Below, in pieces: positions 1 to 9,633 of a stretch of 64,000 nt of DNA. The DNA is from Gammaproteobacteria bacterium. GTDB taxonomy: Bacteria > Pseudomonadota > Gammaproteobacteria > Chromatiales > Chromatiaceae. Position numbers and translations under genes: made by a program. A model generated the notes under the pieces. It saw nothing but the letters and a program-made list of their open reading frames with translations, searched no databases and was not told the DNA's origin. The stretch spans positions 54,460-118,459 of the forward strand of contig JASBTJ010000024.1 of NCBI GenBank assembly GCA_030148485.1, in the 5' to 3' direction. Each line of letters starts with the position of its first letter. Within the stretch, counting starts at the first letter, position 1.

Positions 1-378
1 TCGTACAAGCAGAAGGACATCCAGCTTCGCGGCCATGCCATCGAATGCCGTATCAACGCCGAGAACCCGGACAACTTCATGCCCTGTCCCGGTACCATCG
101 AGCAGGTCCACCTCGCCGGCGGCCCCGGCATTCGCATCGACAGCCATATCTACAACGGCTACAAGGTACCGCCCTATTACGACTCGATGATCGGCAAGAT
201 CATCGCCCATGGCGAAACCCGCGACTGCGCCATGGCGCGCATGCGTACCGCCTTGTCCGAAATGGTGATCGACGGCATCCAGACCAACATCCCGCTGCAG
301 GCCCGCATCATGCATGATGCCGCTTTCGCGGCCGGCGGGGTCAACATCCACTATCTGGAGAAAAAGCTGGGGCTGTGA
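1..378 (+). CDS. accC: Biotin carboxylase (acetyl-CoA carboxylase subunit), C-terminal part
   Basis: The window opens inside this gene, and only the last 125 codons are present, about a quarter of the usual ~450-residue enzyme. The visible part reads straight in frame from base 1 and has the family's C-terminal signatures: [23 protein letters not shown] and the closing [13 protein letters not shown]. AccC carboxylates biotin on AccB using ATP and bicarbonate, the first committed step of fatty acid synthesis in the cytoplasm. accB would normally lie just upstream, outside the window. prmA follows, a common gammaproteobacterial order. Confidence 0.96.
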   Translation, partial: SYKQKDIQLRGHAIECRINAENPDNFMPCPGTIEQVHLAGGPGIRIDSHIYNGYKVPPYYDSMIGKIIAHGETRDCAMARMRTALSEMVIDGIQTNIPLQARIMHDAAFAAGGVNIHYLEKKLGL

Positions 379-507
379 GCATGCCCAAGGGCCAAAGGCC
401 CGTCCGGCTCGGGATCGCACCTGGATACCGTGACGGCCCTTGCCGTGCCGTGTCGCCCGGATTCATGCCGCTTACAACCCGCTGAGCACTCTGCGTCGAT
501 CCCATCA

Positions 508-1389
508 ATGCCCTGGTTACAGACCCATCTGACCGTCACCAAGGAACAGGCGCCGCTGATAGAGCTGCTGTTCGAAAACCTGGGCGCCGTTTCGGTGTTG
601 CTGGGGGACGCCGGTGACGAGCCCATGCTGGAGCCCGGCCCGGGCGAGACCCCGCTGTGGTCCCATACCCGGGTCACCGGCTTGTTCGAAGGCGACACCG
701 ACGCGGATGCCTTGCGCAGTGCCGTCAGCCAGACATTGCAGGCCGAACTGGGCGAGCGTCTGGAACTGGAAGTGCTGGAAGACCGCGAATGGGAACGGGC
801 CTGGCTGGACAACTTCCGCCCCATGCGCTTCGGCCGACAGCTCTGGGTGGCGCCCCACGAACTCGCCGTGGATGCCGGGGATGCGGTCATCGTGCGGCTC
901 GACCCCGGCTTGGCCTTCGGCACCGGCACCCATCCGACCACCGCACTCTGCCTGGCCTGGCTGGACGGCGCCGACGTGTCCGACAAGACGGTCATCGATT
1001 ATGGCTGTGGCTCCGGCGTGCTGGCCGTGGCGGCACTCAAGCTGGGCGCCCGCCGGGTGATCGCCATCGACCACGACCCCCAGGCGTTGATGGCGACCCG
1101 CAACAATGCCCAGGCCAACGACGTAGGCGAGCGCCTGACGGTGGTCGGGAGCGACGCAGCGCCCCCCGAGCCTGCCGATATCGTCCTGGCGAACATTCTC
1201 GCCAACGTACTGATCGACCTGGCACCGCGTATCGCCCCCCTGGTGGCACCGAAAGGTGAACTGGTTCTTTCCGGCATCCTGCAAGATCAGGCGGACACGG
1301 TCGCCGAACGCTATTCGGCCGGGGTAGACTTCGATCAGGCCACCACACAGGACGGATGGGTGCGACTGCACGGCAGACGCACCCGCTAG
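508..1389 (+). CDS. prmA: Ribosomal protein L11 methyltransferase PrmA
   Basis: 293 residues. PrmA trimethylates ribosomal protein L11 using S-adenosylmethionine. The ATG at 508 was chosen over an in-frame ATG at 430 because MPWLQ matches the usual PrmA N-terminus and the extra upstream residues look non-native. Visible motifs are LDPGLAFGTGTHPTT (about residue 131), the SAM-binding VIDYGCGSG (about 161-169) and the catalytic-loop type ANILAN (about 228). The N-terminal ~100 residues form the L11-recognition domain. It lies between accC and a zinc-ribbon gene on the same strand, with a 6-base gap downstream, so co-transcription with the next gene is likely. Confidence 0.96.
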   Translation: MPWLQTHLTVTKEQAPLIELLFENLGAVSVLLGDAGDEPMLEPGPGETPLWSHTRVTGLFEGDTDADALRSAVSQTLQAELGERLELEVLEDREWERAWLDNFRPMRFGRQLWVAPHELAVDAGDAVIVRLDPGLAFGTGTHPTTALCLAWLDGADVSDKTVIDYGCGSGVLAVAALKLGARRVIAIDHDPQALMATRNNAQANDVGERLTVVGSDAAPPEPADIVLANILANVLIDLAPRIAPLVAPKGELVLSGILQDQADTVAERYSAGVDFDQATTQDGWVRLHGRRTR

Positions 1390-1395
1390 ACCACC

Positions 1396-2373
1396 ATGCA
1401 GACCCGCTGCCCAGCCTGCCAGACGCTCTATCGCATTGATGAAGATGTGCTCCAGCGGGCGGGGGGCCAGGCACGCTGCTTTCGTTGCGATGAGGTCTTC
1501 AATGCCTACGGCAACAAGGTCGAGCACGCCGGTCCCGAATTGGGCGACAGCCTCGACGACGTGGACACCGATGGCTTCGCAAACGGCACCGTGGACCCCG
1601 ACACCACGAGTGTGTTCTCGGAACTCACCGAACTACCGGACGTCCCCGACCCGAGCGGGCTCGATCCCGACAGCGCACTGGATCTCGATGGTCTGACTGA
1701 CAGCTTGAGCACCCGGCAGCCGAACCGGGAACCGGGTACGCCCGTCGCTGGCCAACCTGTCGAAACCTCGGTCAGCGACGCTGGCGCCCTGCCGATCGAC
1801 GACGCGGACACCCTGGATCCGGATCCTTTGGACGTGCCCTCGGATCTGGCCCCGGACACCTTGCGCGACGCCCCGGCGCCTACACCCGCCGCCGCGCTAC
1901 GTCAGCCATCCCCCTATCCGGCGCTCGCCCTCGCGACGCTGCTGCTGGTGGCCGCCCTGGCCCAATTGGCATGGTTCAACCGCGATCTGGTGCTGGGCAC
2001 ACCCCAGGGCATGACAATTGCCGAGGGACTGTGCCAAGTGGTCGGTTGTGAACTGCCACCGCGTCGCGCTCCCAGTCGTTACACCGTCCTTCACCGCGAC
2101 ATCGGCGCCGCACCGGGCCAGCCTCAGGTGCTGCAGATGCAGCTGCGGTTTCGCAACGAGGCCGACTTCGCCCAACCGCTACCGGACATCCAGTTGTCCA
2201 TGTATGACAGCGAGGAGAAACTGACCGCGCGTCGCCGCTTGCACCCTGACGAATACCTGTTCCCGGCGCCACCGACAAACACCCTGGTCAATCCCGGTGA
2301 CGAGATATCCGTCACCTTGCAACTGGAGGATCCGGGCCGTCATACCACCGGATTCAAGCTCGAATTTCTTTGA
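1396..2373 (+). CDS. Zinc-ribbon and DUF3426 membrane protein
   Basis: 325 residues. The N-terminus has a compact zinc ribbon with Cys5/Cys8 and Cys28/Cys31 (CPAC...CFRC), matching the MJ0042-type zinc finger. A long acidic, Asp/Pro-rich linker follows (about 50-170), then a single hydrophobic segment at about 174-194. The remaining ~130 residues match the DUF3426 type, including the ending in which a beta-rich domain carries a late 'GFKLEFL'. The predicted topology is cytoplasmic zinc ribbon, one membrane span and a periplasmic domain. The function of the family is not established. Its position between prmA and dusB is conserved in many gammaproteobacteria. Confidence 0.85.
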   Translation: MQTRCPACQTLYRIDEDVLQRAGGQARCFRCDEVFNAYGNKVEHAGPELGDSLDDVDTDGFANGTVDPDTTSVFSELTELPDVPDPSGLDPDSALDLDGLTDSLSTRQPNREPGTPVAGQPVETSVSDAGALPIDDADTLDPDPLDVPSDLAPDTLRDAPAPTPAAALRQPSPYPALALATLLLVAALAQLAWFNRDLVLGTPQGMTIAEGLCQVVGCELPPRRAPSRYTVLHRDIGAAPGQPQVLQMQLRFRNEADFAQPLPDIQLSMYDSEEKLTARRRLHPDEYLFPAPPTNTLVNPGDEISVTLQLEDPGRHTTGFKLEFL

Positions 2374-2493
2374 GTAAATCCGACGCGCGGTCGGCGACCC
2401 TGTTTAGGGAACTGACACTTGCGCGGCGGTCATTTCCGCGTAACATGGCTTCCCCGTTTCGTCACAGGGACCTGCCCCGCCAGTCTCGTCACC

Positions 2494-3480
2494 ATGCGTA
2501 TCGGACCTCACCAGCTTGCCAACAATCTGCTGGTGGCCCCGATGGCCGGGGTCACTGACCGGCCGTTTCGTCAGCTGTGTAGACGTATGGGTGCCGGACT
2601 CGCGGTATCGGAAATGGTCACCGCCGACGCCAGCCTCTGGGGTACCCGTAAAACGGTGCGGCGGCTGGACCACGAAGGCGAACAACTGCCCGTTGCGGTG
2701 CAGATCGTCGGTGCGGACCCGGACAAACTGGCCCGCGCGGCCCAGGTCAACGTTGACCACGGCGCGCAAATCGTCGACATCAACATGGGCTGCCCGGCAA
2801 AGAAAGTGTGCAAGGTCGCCGCCGGCTCTGCCCTGATGCAGGACGAAGCACTGGTGGCGCGCATCCTGGAAACCGTTGTCAACGCCGTCGACGTCCCGGT
2901 CACCCTGAAGATCCGCACCGGCTGGGATCGTGACCATCGCAACGGCGTGGCGGTCGCACGTCTTGCCGAGCAGTCCGGCATTCAGGCGCTGGCGGTGCAT
3001 GGCCGCACCCGGGCGGACAAGTTCGCCGGCGAAGCGGAATACCAGACCCTGGCCGCCATCAAGGCGGCCGTGTCCATTCCGGTGGTGGCAAACGGTGATA
3101 TCGACTCCCCGCTCAAGGCGCGCCGGGTACTCGACGGCACCGGCGCAGACGGATTGATGATCGGCCGAGCCGCCCAAGGACGGCCCTGGATATTCCGGGA
3201 GATCGGCCACTATCTGGCTACGGGGGAGCTACTGCCGGCACCGCCCGCGGCCGAAGTCAGGGACATCCTGCTGGAGCATCTTGAGAACCTGTATGCGTTT
3301 TACGGCCACACCCATGGTGTGAAAGTAGCGCGAAAACATATCGCTTGGTACAGCAGGACTCAGCCGAACAGCACCGACTTTCGGCAACGGATCAATCAAG
3401 CGGAAACCACACAACAACAGAGCGGGCTGGTTAAGCACTATTTCAATAGCCTGCCGCAACCGGAGGATTGGGCGGCATGA
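2494..3480 (+). CDS. dusB: tRNA-dihydrouridine synthase B
   Basis: 328 residues. This FMN- and NADPH-dependent enzyme reduces specific uridines in tRNA to dihydrouridine. Motifs seen are APMAGVTDRPFR near the N-terminus, NMGCPAKKVCK with the catalytic Cys at about 100, HGRTRADKF in the FMN-barrel core, and IGRAAQGRPWIF toward the end of the TIM barrel. The ATG at 2494 gives the standard N-terminus MRIGPHQLANNLLVAPMAG; a farther upstream ATG at 2419 adds unrelated residues. Its stop overlaps the fis start (ATGA), the classic dusB-fis operon. Confidence 0.96.
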   Translation: MRIGPHQLANNLLVAPMAGVTDRPFRQLCRRMGAGLAVSEMVTADASLWGTRKTVRRLDHEGEQLPVAVQIVGADPDKLARAAQVNVDHGAQIVDINMGCPAKKVCKVAAGSALMQDEALVARILETVVNAVDVPVTLKIRTGWDRDHRNGVAVARLAEQSGIQALAVHGRTRADKFAGEAEYQTLAAIKAAVSIPVVANGDIDSPLKARRVLDGTGADGLMIGRAAQGRPWIFREIGHYLATGELLPAPPAAEVRDILLEHLENLYAFYGHTHGVKVARKHIAWYSRTQPNSTDFRQRINQAETTQQQSGLVKHYFNSLPQPEDWAA

Positions 3481-3773
3481 ACCTGGATAACAGCGTTTTC
3501 ACCGGATCAATCGTTGGAGCCTTCGCAGTGCCCAAGCAGAAAAATCACGAGCCACTGAGCGACTGTGTACGCAACGCCCTGGACAATTACTTCGACCAGC
3601 TGGACGGCCACGGTGGCCAGGATCTTTATCGCCTGGTGATCGAGGAAGTCGAACGACCGATGTTTTCCTGCGTCATGGAACACCTCGGCGGCAATCAGAC
3701 GCGTGCCGCGGAGCTGCTGGGCATCAGTCGTAGCACCCTGCGTAAAAAACTCGCGCTCTACGGCATCGACTGA
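3477..3773 (+). CDS. fis: DNA-binding protein Fis
   Basis: 98 residues, the same length as E. coli Fis. Fis is a small nucleoid protein that bends DNA, activates stable RNA promoters and aids site-specific recombination. The C-terminal helix-turn-helix [20 protein letters not shown] (about 72-91) is very well conserved. The N-terminal 20 residues are variable, as in other Fis proteins. The ATG at 3477 overlaps the dusB stop codon, so translation is probably coupled; the upstream ATG at 3468 would add only three residues. A GC-rich hairpin follows the gene. Confidence 0.96.
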   Translation: MNLDNSVFTGSIVGAFAVPKQKNHEPLSDCVRNALDNYFDQLDGHGGQDLYRLVIEEVERPMFSCVMEHLGGNQTRAAELLGISRSTLRKKLALYGID

Positions 3774-3795
3774 GCGCGGTACAACCTACCCCACG

Positions 3796-3816
3796 GCGGC
3801 CCCGGTTCGGGGCCGC
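3796..3816 (+). terminator. GC-rich hairpin between fis and purH
   Basis: A perfect 8-bp inverted repeat (GCGGCCCC / GGGGCCGC) with a 5-base loop lies 22 bases after the fis stop and 31 bases before purH. There is no clear T tract, so it could be a weak terminator, an mRNA-end stabiliser or part of the purH leader. Confidence 0.45.
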
Positions 3817-3847
3817 ACGCCATTTCAGACCCGAGAACCCAGTCCAC

Positions 3848-5407
3848 ATGACCACCATCACCCGAGCCCTGCTGAGCGTCTCCGACAAGACCGGCATCGT
3901 CGACTTTGCCCGCGCACTGAGTGAACGCGGGGTAGAAATCCTCTCCACCGGCGGCACCGCCAAGCTGCTGCGCGACGAACACATCAGCGTGATCGAGGTC
4001 AGCGACTACACCGGCTTTCCGGAAATGATGGACGGCAGGGTCAAGACCCTGCATCCCAAGATCCACGGCGGCATCCTAGGCCGCCGCGGCACCGACGACG
4101 AGGTGATGGCCGAGCATGGCATTGGCCGTATCGACCTGGTGGCGGTCAACCTGTACCCCTTCCGCCAGACCGTCGCCAAGGAGGGCTGCACCCTGGAGGA
4201 CGCCATCGAGAACATCGACATCGGCGGCCCCACCATGATCCGCGCCGCCGCCAAGAACCACAGGGACGTCGCTGTCGTAGTCGACCCGGCAGACTATGCC
4301 GTGGTACTCGAGGAAATGACGGCCAACGACAACACCTTGGCCGATGGCACCTGTTTCGCGCTGGCGGTAAAGACCTTCGAGCACACCGCGGCCTATGACG
4401 GCGCCATCGCCAACTACCTGGGCGGTATCGACACGGAAGGCAAGCTGCAGCCCTTCCCCAACACCGTCAACCTGCAGTTCATCAAGACCCAGGACATGCG
4501 TTACGGCGAGAACCCGCACCAGCGCGCGGCCTTCTATGTGGAACGCGCGGGCGAGGCCTGTGTGGCGACCGCACGCCAACTGCAGGGCAAGGCGCTGTCC
4601 TTCAACAACATTGCCGACACCGACGCCGCCCTGGAGTGCGTCAAACAGTTCGACGAAGGCCCGGCCTGTGTCATCGTCAAGCACGCCAACCCCTGTGGCG
4701 TCGCCATCGGCGACAGTCTGCTGGCGGCCTATGACCGCGCCTACAGCACCGATCCCGAATCCGCCTTCGGCGGCATCATCGCCTTCAACCAGCCGTTGGA
4801 CGCGGAAACCGCCGCGGCGATCGTCGAGCGTCAGTTCGTGGAAGTGATCATCGCCCCCACGGTGAGCGACGAAGCCCTTGCGGCGATAGCGAGCAAAAAG
4901 AACGTGCGCCTGCTTGAGTGCGGCCAATGGAGCGAGCAGTCCCTGCCGCGGTTGGATTACAAGCGCGTCAACGGCGGCCTGCTGGTACAGGACGCGGATC
5001 TGGCGCTGTCCAACGAACTGAAGGTGGTCACCCAACGCACCCCCAGCGAGGAAGAAATGCGCGACCTGCTGTTCAGCTGGAAGGTCGCCAAGTTCGTTAA
5101 GTCCAACGCCATCGTCTACGGCAAGGGGAACATGACCATCGGCGTCGGCGCCGGTCAGATGAGCCGGATCAACTCCGCCCGCATCGCCGCCATCAAGGTG
5201 GAACACGCCGGCCTGAGCGTGCCCGGTTCCGCGATGGCCTCGGACGCCTTCTTCCCCTTCCGGGACGGCATCGACAGTGCCGCACAGGCCGGTATCAAGG
5301 CCGTGATCCAGCCCGGCGGGTCGATGCGGGACGAAGAGGTCATCGCCGCTGCCGACGAGCACGGCATGGCCATGGTGTTCACCGGCATGCGGCACTTCCG
5401 CCACTGA
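3848..5407 (+). CDS. purH: Bifunctional AICAR formyltransferase / IMP cyclohydrolase
   Basis: 519 residues, the usual length. PurH carries out the last two steps of IMP synthesis: formyl transfer to AICAR, then ring closure. The N-terminal MGS-like cyclohydrolase domain (about 1-195) shows [24 protein letters not shown] and [13 protein letters not shown]. The C-terminal transformylase domain includes [12 protein letters not shown] (about 277-288) and ends with GMRHFRH. It is separated from purD by a chemoreceptor and an lpxA-type gene, whereas purH and purD are adjacent in many relatives. The genes are cytoplasmic and presumably controlled with purine supply, though no operator was recognised. 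Confidence 0.97.
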   Translation: MTTITRALLSVSDKTGIVDFARALSERGVEILSTGGTAKLLRDEHISVIEVSDYTGFPEMMDGRVKTLHPKIHGGILGRRGTDDEVMAEHGIGRIDLVAVNLYPFRQTVAKEGCTLEDAIENIDIGGPTMIRAAAKNHRDVAVVVDPADYAVVLEEMTANDNTLADGTCFALAVKTFEHTAAYDGAIANYLGGIDTEGKLQPFPNTVNLQFIKTQDMRYGENPHQRAAFYVERAGEACVATARQLQGKALSFNNIADTDAALECVKQFDEGPACVIVKHANPCGVAIGDSLLAAYDRAYSTDPESAFGGIIAFNQPLDAETAAAIVERQFVEVIIAPTVSDEALAAIASKKNVRLLECGQWSEQSLPRLDYKRVNGGLLVQDADLALSNELKVVTQRTPSEEEMRDLLFSWKVAKFVKSNAIVYGKGNMTIGVGAGQMSRINSARIAAIKVEHAGLSVPGSAMASDAFFPFRDGIDSAAQAGIKAVIQPGGSMRDEEVIAAADEHGMAMVFTGMRHFRH

Positions 5408-5452
5408 GTCGGCGCCGACCGCGGTGAAGCCCGCGCCGGCGTAACGCCCGGA

Positions 5453-6814
5453 TCAGACGGCGAAGGCACCGGTCAGGTTTTTCAACCGCACCGCCTGCTC
5501 GGCCAGGTTCGCGCTTTCGGCAGCGGCCTTGCGGGCATCTGCACTGGTTTCGCCGGCCACCTCGGTGATGTTGCTCAGGTTGCGGTTGATCTCCTCGGCT
5601 ACCGCGCTCTGCTCCTCGCCGGCGCTGGCGATCTGGGCGTTCATGTCGCTGACCCGTCCCATACCCTCGGTGATGCTCACCAGCGCCTGACCGGCCACTT
5701 CGGCCTTGGTCACCGCTTCACCGGCCTTGGCCTGGCCGATCTGCATCACCCGCACAGCGTCACCGGCCCCGCGCTGCAGACGCTCGATCATCTGCTGGAT
5801 GTCCTCGGTGGACTTTTCAGTGCGGTTGGCCAGGCTACGCACCTCGTCCGCCACCACCGCGAAGCCACGACCGGCCTCGCCGGCTCGGGCCGCCTCGATG
5901 GCAGCGTTGAGCGCCAGCAGGTTGGTCTGCTCCGCGATACCCTTGATCACGTCCAGCAGGGAACCGATGTTGCCGGTCTCGTTCTCTAGATTGCCGATCA
6001 CCCCGGCGGCCTTCTCCACTTCCTCGGCCAACTGTTCGATCACCGCCACCGCGTCGTCCACCACCCGCTTGCCCTCGTTGGCGCTTTGATCGGCCTGAGC
6101 CACCGCCTCGGCGGCATGGCTGGCACTGTGCGCGACTTCATGTACCGAGGCATTCATCTCGGTCATGGCAGTAGCGACCTGGTCGGTCTCGCTCTCCTGA
6201 CGCAGCACCCCGGCCAGGGTATGGTCGCTGATCCCGTGCAGCTTTTCGGTGCCGGCATTGATCTCGTCGGAACTCTGCTTGACCGCCGCCACCATGGACT
6301 GCAAGCGCCCGAGAAAGCGATTGAAACCCTCGGCCAACTCGCCCAATTCGGTGCCCGGCACCGCGTCCAGGCGTATGGTCAGATCGGTGTCGCCGTCGGC
6401 GATATCATGGGCGCGGTGGATCAGGCTGCGCAGCGGTTCGCGGATCGCCAGATAGCTGTTGAACATGATCACCAGCACGGCGCCACTGCCCAACAACGCC
6501 ACCCACAGCATCAGCCCGGCGCTGACGGCCGCCTGCGCCCGCGCACGCTCCGCCTCGGCGGCGACGTTTGCTACCGCGGCAGTCAGCGCCGCCGGCATGT
6601 CCGGGACCTTGGCGAACGCCGCCTGCAATGTCGCAACCTGGTCGGAAATACCGTCCATTTCAGTCGCCACCGCGCCCAGGCTTGTGTACCCGTACAGCCC
6701 CAGCGCAAGGGTGGAGGACACGGCGAAAAACAGTCCCATCGCCGTCAACTGACGGATCGACAAACGACGGAACACGGCATAGACAACGCGGGTATAGAGA
6801 CTGGAGGTAGACAT
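5453..6814 (-). CDS. Methyl-accepting chemotaxis protein
   Basis: 453 residues. The topology is a first membrane span at about 20-44, a short periplasmic region of only ~55 residues, a second span at about 99-121, a HAMP domain (about 125-180) and a long cytoplasmic coiled-coil signalling domain. The highly conserved hairpin tip [20 protein letters not shown] lies near residue 295. The sensory region is too small for a Cache or four-helix-bundle domain, so it may sense through the membrane/HAMP or a partner. It is transcribed against its neighbours and interrupts the purH-purD pair. The ligand is unknown. Confidence 0.92.
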   Translation of the reverse strand: MSTSSLYTRVVYAVFRRLSIRQLTAMGLFFAVSSTLALGLYGYTSLGAVATEMDGISDQVATLQAAFAKVPDMPAALTAAVANVAAEAERARAQAAVSAGLMLWVALLGSGAVLVIMFNSYLAIREPLRSLIHRAHDIADGDTDLTIRLDAVPGTELGELAEGFNRFLGRLQSMVAAVKQSSDEINAGTEKLHGISDHTLAGVLRQESETDQVATAMTEMNASVHEVAHSASHAAEAVAQADQSANEGKRVVDDAVAVIEQLAEEVEKAAGVIGNLENETGNIGSLLDVIKGIAEQTNLLALNAAIEAARAGEAGRGFAVVADEVRSLANRTEKSTEDIQQMIERLQRGAGDAVRVMQIGQAKAGEAVTKAEVAGQALVSITEGMGRVSDMNAQIASAGEEQSAVAEEINRNLSNITEVAGETSADARKAAAESANLAEQAVRLKNLTGAFAV

Positions 6815-6897
6815 GGCGGCGTGATTTATTGTTGCGAATTTCCTGACTTTTCATCCGGGTTAGCGTCGCGGACGCGTCGTTCTTGAGCTGTGAACAG

Positions 6898-6926
6898 TTG
6901 GTATCCGCACCGGCCCGCCTTATGAT
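6898..6926 (+). promoter_or_regulatory. Candidate sigma-70 promoter for the lpxA-type gene
   Basis: TTGGTA (6898-6903) and TATGAT (6921-6926) are separated by 17 bp. Each matches the consensus at 4/6 and 5/6 positions. The predicted start of transcription is about 22 bases before the ATG at 6955. This rests on pattern only. Confidence 0.4.
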
Positions 6927-6954
6927 TGACCCACATCAAGATCCAGGCCTTCCC

Positions 6955-7731
6955 ATGTCCGGCATCCACCCCAGCGCCATCGTCGAAGACGGCGCCCAAG
7001 TCCACCCGTCCGCCACCATCGGCCCGTTCACCATCGTCGAGTCCGGCGCGGTCATCGGTCCCGACTGCGTCATCGAATCCGGCGTGCGCATCTATTCCGC
7101 CGCGCGCCTGGGTGCGGGCAACCGCGTCTGCCATGGCGCCACTTTGGGCGCCGAGCCCCAGGACCTGAGCTACACACCGGACAAAAGCAAGCCGTTGGTC
7201 ATCGGCGACCACAACCACTTCAAGGAAGGCGTCAACATCAGCCGCGGAGTCAAATCCGACCACGGCACCCTGATCGGCGACCACAATTACCTGATGGCCT
7301 ATGCGCATGTCGGCCATGACTGCGTGGTCGGCGACCACAACATCTTCGCCAACGGCGCCACCCTGGCCGGTCACGTCGAACTGGCCCATCACGCCTTTCT
7401 GTCCGGCCATGTGGCGGTTCACCAGTTCGCCCGCATCGGCGCCTTCGTGATGGTCGCCGGCGTCACCGGTGTCAGCCAGGACGTGCCACCGTTCACGCTG
7501 GCGGACGGACACCGAGCCGAGATCGTCGGGCTGAACGCCGTGGGCCTGAAACGCAACGGCTACGACCAGGCTGCCCGCACCCTGATCAAGCGCGCCTACA
7601 GGACGCTGTACAAGTCCGGTCTAACCAAGGCCGACGCCCTGGCGACGTTGCGCACCGAGGAGCACCCCGCGGTGCGCGAGATCGTCGCCTTTGTCGAAGC
7701 CAGCCAGCGGGGACTGGTGGCGCATCGCTGA
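6955..7731 (+). CDS. lpxA: LpxA-type acyl-ACP--UDP-N-acetylglucosamine O-acyltransferase
   Basis: 258 residues, close to the 262 of E. coli LpxA. The N-terminal two thirds is a left-handed beta-helix built of hexapeptide repeats (for example [20 protein letters not shown]), followed by the LpxA-type C-terminal helical domain with [12 protein letters not shown] and ending SQRGLV. His121 in AHVGHDC corresponds to the catalytic His125 of E. coli LpxA. The enzyme would transfer a 3-hydroxyacyl chain to UDP-GlcNAc, starting lipid A synthesis. The gene stands alone, without fabZ, lpxB or lpxD nearby, so it may be a second copy. The ATG at 6955 gives the expected N-terminus. Confidence 0.85.
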   Translation: MSGIHPSAIVEDGAQVHPSATIGPFTIVESGAVIGPDCVIESGVRIYSAARLGAGNRVCHGATLGAEPQDLSYTPDKSKPLVIGDHNHFKEGVNISRGVKSDHGTLIGDHNYLMAYAHVGHDCVVGDHNIFANGATLAGHVELAHHAFLSGHVAVHQFARIGAFVMVAGVTGVSQDVPPFTLADGHRAEIVGLNAVGLKRNGYDQAARTLIKRAYRTLYKSGLTKADALATLRTEEHPAVREIVAFVEASQRGLVAHR

Positions 7732-7863
7732 CGCCAATTGCAGGCGTGCCGGGGCGGGCGGACGTAACGCGCGCCGCACTCGGCAGCCTTCGACCGCGGA
7801 CACGCCGTCGATCTGATACCCTTGCGCCCCAATGTTTCACCCCAATCCCGGAGCATCCCGCCC

Positions 7864-9153
7864 ATGAACATCCTGGTGATCGGCAGCGGCGGCCGTGAGC
7901 ACGCCCTGGCCTGGAAGGCCGCTCAGTCCCCCTTGGCCGACAAGGTGTATGTCGCCCCCGGCAACGCCGGCACAGCTCGGGAAGCCAAGCTGGAGAACGT
8001 GAGCATCGGCGTCGAGGACATCGACGCCCTGGTGGCCTTCGCCCGGGACCACGCGGTGGGGTTGACCATCGTCGGGCCCGAGGCGCCGCTGGTGATCGGC
8101 GTGGTGGACGCCTTTGCCAAGGCCGGCCTCAAATGCTTCGGCCCCACTGCCGGCGCCGCACAACTGGAAGGGTCGAAGGCGTTCACCAAGGATTTCCTAG
8201 CGCGTCACAATATCCCCACCGCCGGCTACGGCAACTTCACCGAGGTCGAGCCGGCGCTGGCCTATATCCGCGAGCACGGCGCGCCCATCGTGGTGAAGGC
8301 AGATGGCCTGGCCGCGGGCAAGGGCGTGATCGTGGCCATGACCGTCGCAGAGGCGGAGGCCGCGGTACGGGACATGCTCGCCGGTAATGCCTTCGGCGAC
8401 GCCGGCCACCGGGTGGTGATCGAGGAATTCCTGGACGGTGAAGAGGCCAGTTTCATCGTCATGGCCGACGGTAGCCACAGCCTGCCGATGGCCACCAGTC
8501 AGGACCACAAGCGCGTCGGCGACGGCGACACTGGCCCCAATACCGGCGGCATGGGCGCCTATTCACCGGCGCCGGTGGTCACCCCGGACGTCCACGAACG
8601 CATCATGAGCGAAGTGATCCGCCCCACCATCGAAGGCATGGCGGCCGAGGGCCTGCCATACACCGGCTTCCTTTACGCCGGCCTGATGATCATGGCCGAC
8701 GGCAGCCCGAAGGTGATCGAATACAACTGCCGTTTCGGCGATCCCGAGACCCAGCCCATCATGCTGCGCATGAAGTCCGACCTGGTGGCCCACTGCCTCG
8801 CCGCCCTGGACGGCAAGCTCGACAGCCAGGAAGCCCGTTGGGACGAACGTGCGGCACTGGGTGTGGTGCTGGCCGCGGGCGGCTACCCCGGCAGCTACGA
8901 AAAAGGCCTGGTGATCAGCGGCCTGGGCGAGGGCGAGTCGGACAATGCCAAGGTATTCCATGCCGGCACCGCAATCCGCGACGACGCGGTGGTGACCGCC
9001 GGGGGCCGCGTGCTGTGTGCCACGGCACTGGGCAACGGCGTCGCCCAGGCCCAGCAGGCCGCCTACAAACTGGCCGCCCACATCGACTGGGAAGGTATGT
9101 TCTACCGCGAAGACATCGGTTATCGCGCGGTGGCCCGCGAACAGCAGGATTGA
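7864..9153 (+). CDS. purD: Phosphoribosylamine--glycine ligase
   Basis: 429 residues. PurD is an ATP-grasp enzyme that joins glycine to phosphoribosylamine in the second step of purine synthesis. The start [18 protein letters not shown] is the canonical N-terminus, so the ATG at 7864 was preferred over one at 7822. Other family motifs are GNAGTA, the ATP-grasp lysine segment [13 protein letters not shown] (about 140) and [12 protein letters not shown] (about 286). It is cytoplasmic and works with purH upstream. Three bases separate it from the VanZ-like gene, so the two are likely co-transcribed. Confidence 0.97.
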   Translation: MNILVIGSGGREHALAWKAAQSPLADKVYVAPGNAGTAREAKLENVSIGVEDIDALVAFARDHAVGLTIVGPEAPLVIGVVDAFAKAGLKCFGPTAGAAQLEGSKAFTKDFLARHNIPTAGYGNFTEVEPALAYIREHGAPIVVKADGLAAGKGVIVAMTVAEAEAAVRDMLAGNAFGDAGHRVVIEEFLDGEEASFIVMADGSHSLPMATSQDHKRVGDGDTGPNTGGMGAYSPAPVVTPDVHERIMSEVIRPTIEGMAAEGLPYTGFLYAGLMIMADGSPKVIEYNCRFGDPETQPIMLRMKSDLVAHCLAALDGKLDSQEARWDERAALGVVLAAGGYPGSYEKGLVISGLGEGESDNAKVFHAGTAIRDDAVVTAGGRVLCATALGNGVAQAQQAAYKLAAHIDWEGMFYREDIGYRAVAREQQD

Positions 9154-9156
9154 TCA

Positions 9157-9528
9157 ATGCGGCTGTTCGATCCGGCGCTGGCGCGGTGGTTCAGGGTGGC
9201 CCTGACGGTGGCCATCGGCATCACCCTCTGGCAGACACTCACCCCCAGTCCGCCCGCCCTGCCGGGGGCGGAAAGCGATAAGCTGGCGCATTTCATGGCC
9301 TTTCTGACCCTGACCTTGCTGACTGACCTAAGCTGGCCGGGGCAACCGGTCAGCTGGCGGGCATGCGTCCTGCTGGCCGCCTTTGGTGCCGCGATCGAGC
9401 TGACCCAAGGCCTGATCCCGAACCGTGACCCATCAGCACTGGACATGCTCGCGAACCTCGCGGGCGTCGTCGTCTACATCGCCTTCATCGGACCGCCATT
9501 GAGACGCCATACAGGGTGTCGGACGTGA
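9157..9528 (+). CDS. VanZ-like family membrane protein
   Basis: 123 residues with about three to four hydrophobic segments. The VanZ-like signature is visible as DKLAHFMAFLTLTLL (about 42-56) and, later, ELTQGLIPNRDPSALDMLANLAG, with the conserved acidic residues before the last span. Such proteins are small inner-membrane proteins of mostly unknown role; VanZ itself gives low-level teicoplanin resistance. It starts three bases after purD. No resistance role is implied here. Confidence 0.8.
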   Translation: MRLFDPALARWFRVALTVAIGITLWQTLTPSPPALPGAESDKLAHFMAFLTLTLLTDLSWPGQPVSWRACVLLAAFGAAIELTQGLIPNRDPSALDMLANLAGVVVYIAFIGPPLRRHTGCRT

Positions 9529-9633
9529 CGGCGCCGACGGTCCCGGGCAGCGCGGCGCGCGGGGCGGCCACGCAATTCCGCGGCGCGCGTGTGTGATATT
9601 ATTTTTCGGCATAGATCAGAGCTCCGATTCGCA

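Noticed and set aside
4076..5404. A 442-codon open frame on the strand opposite purH
   Set aside because: It is a shadow of purH. It is rich in His, Gly and Asp, has no family motif and no ribosome site, while purH is intact in the other direction.
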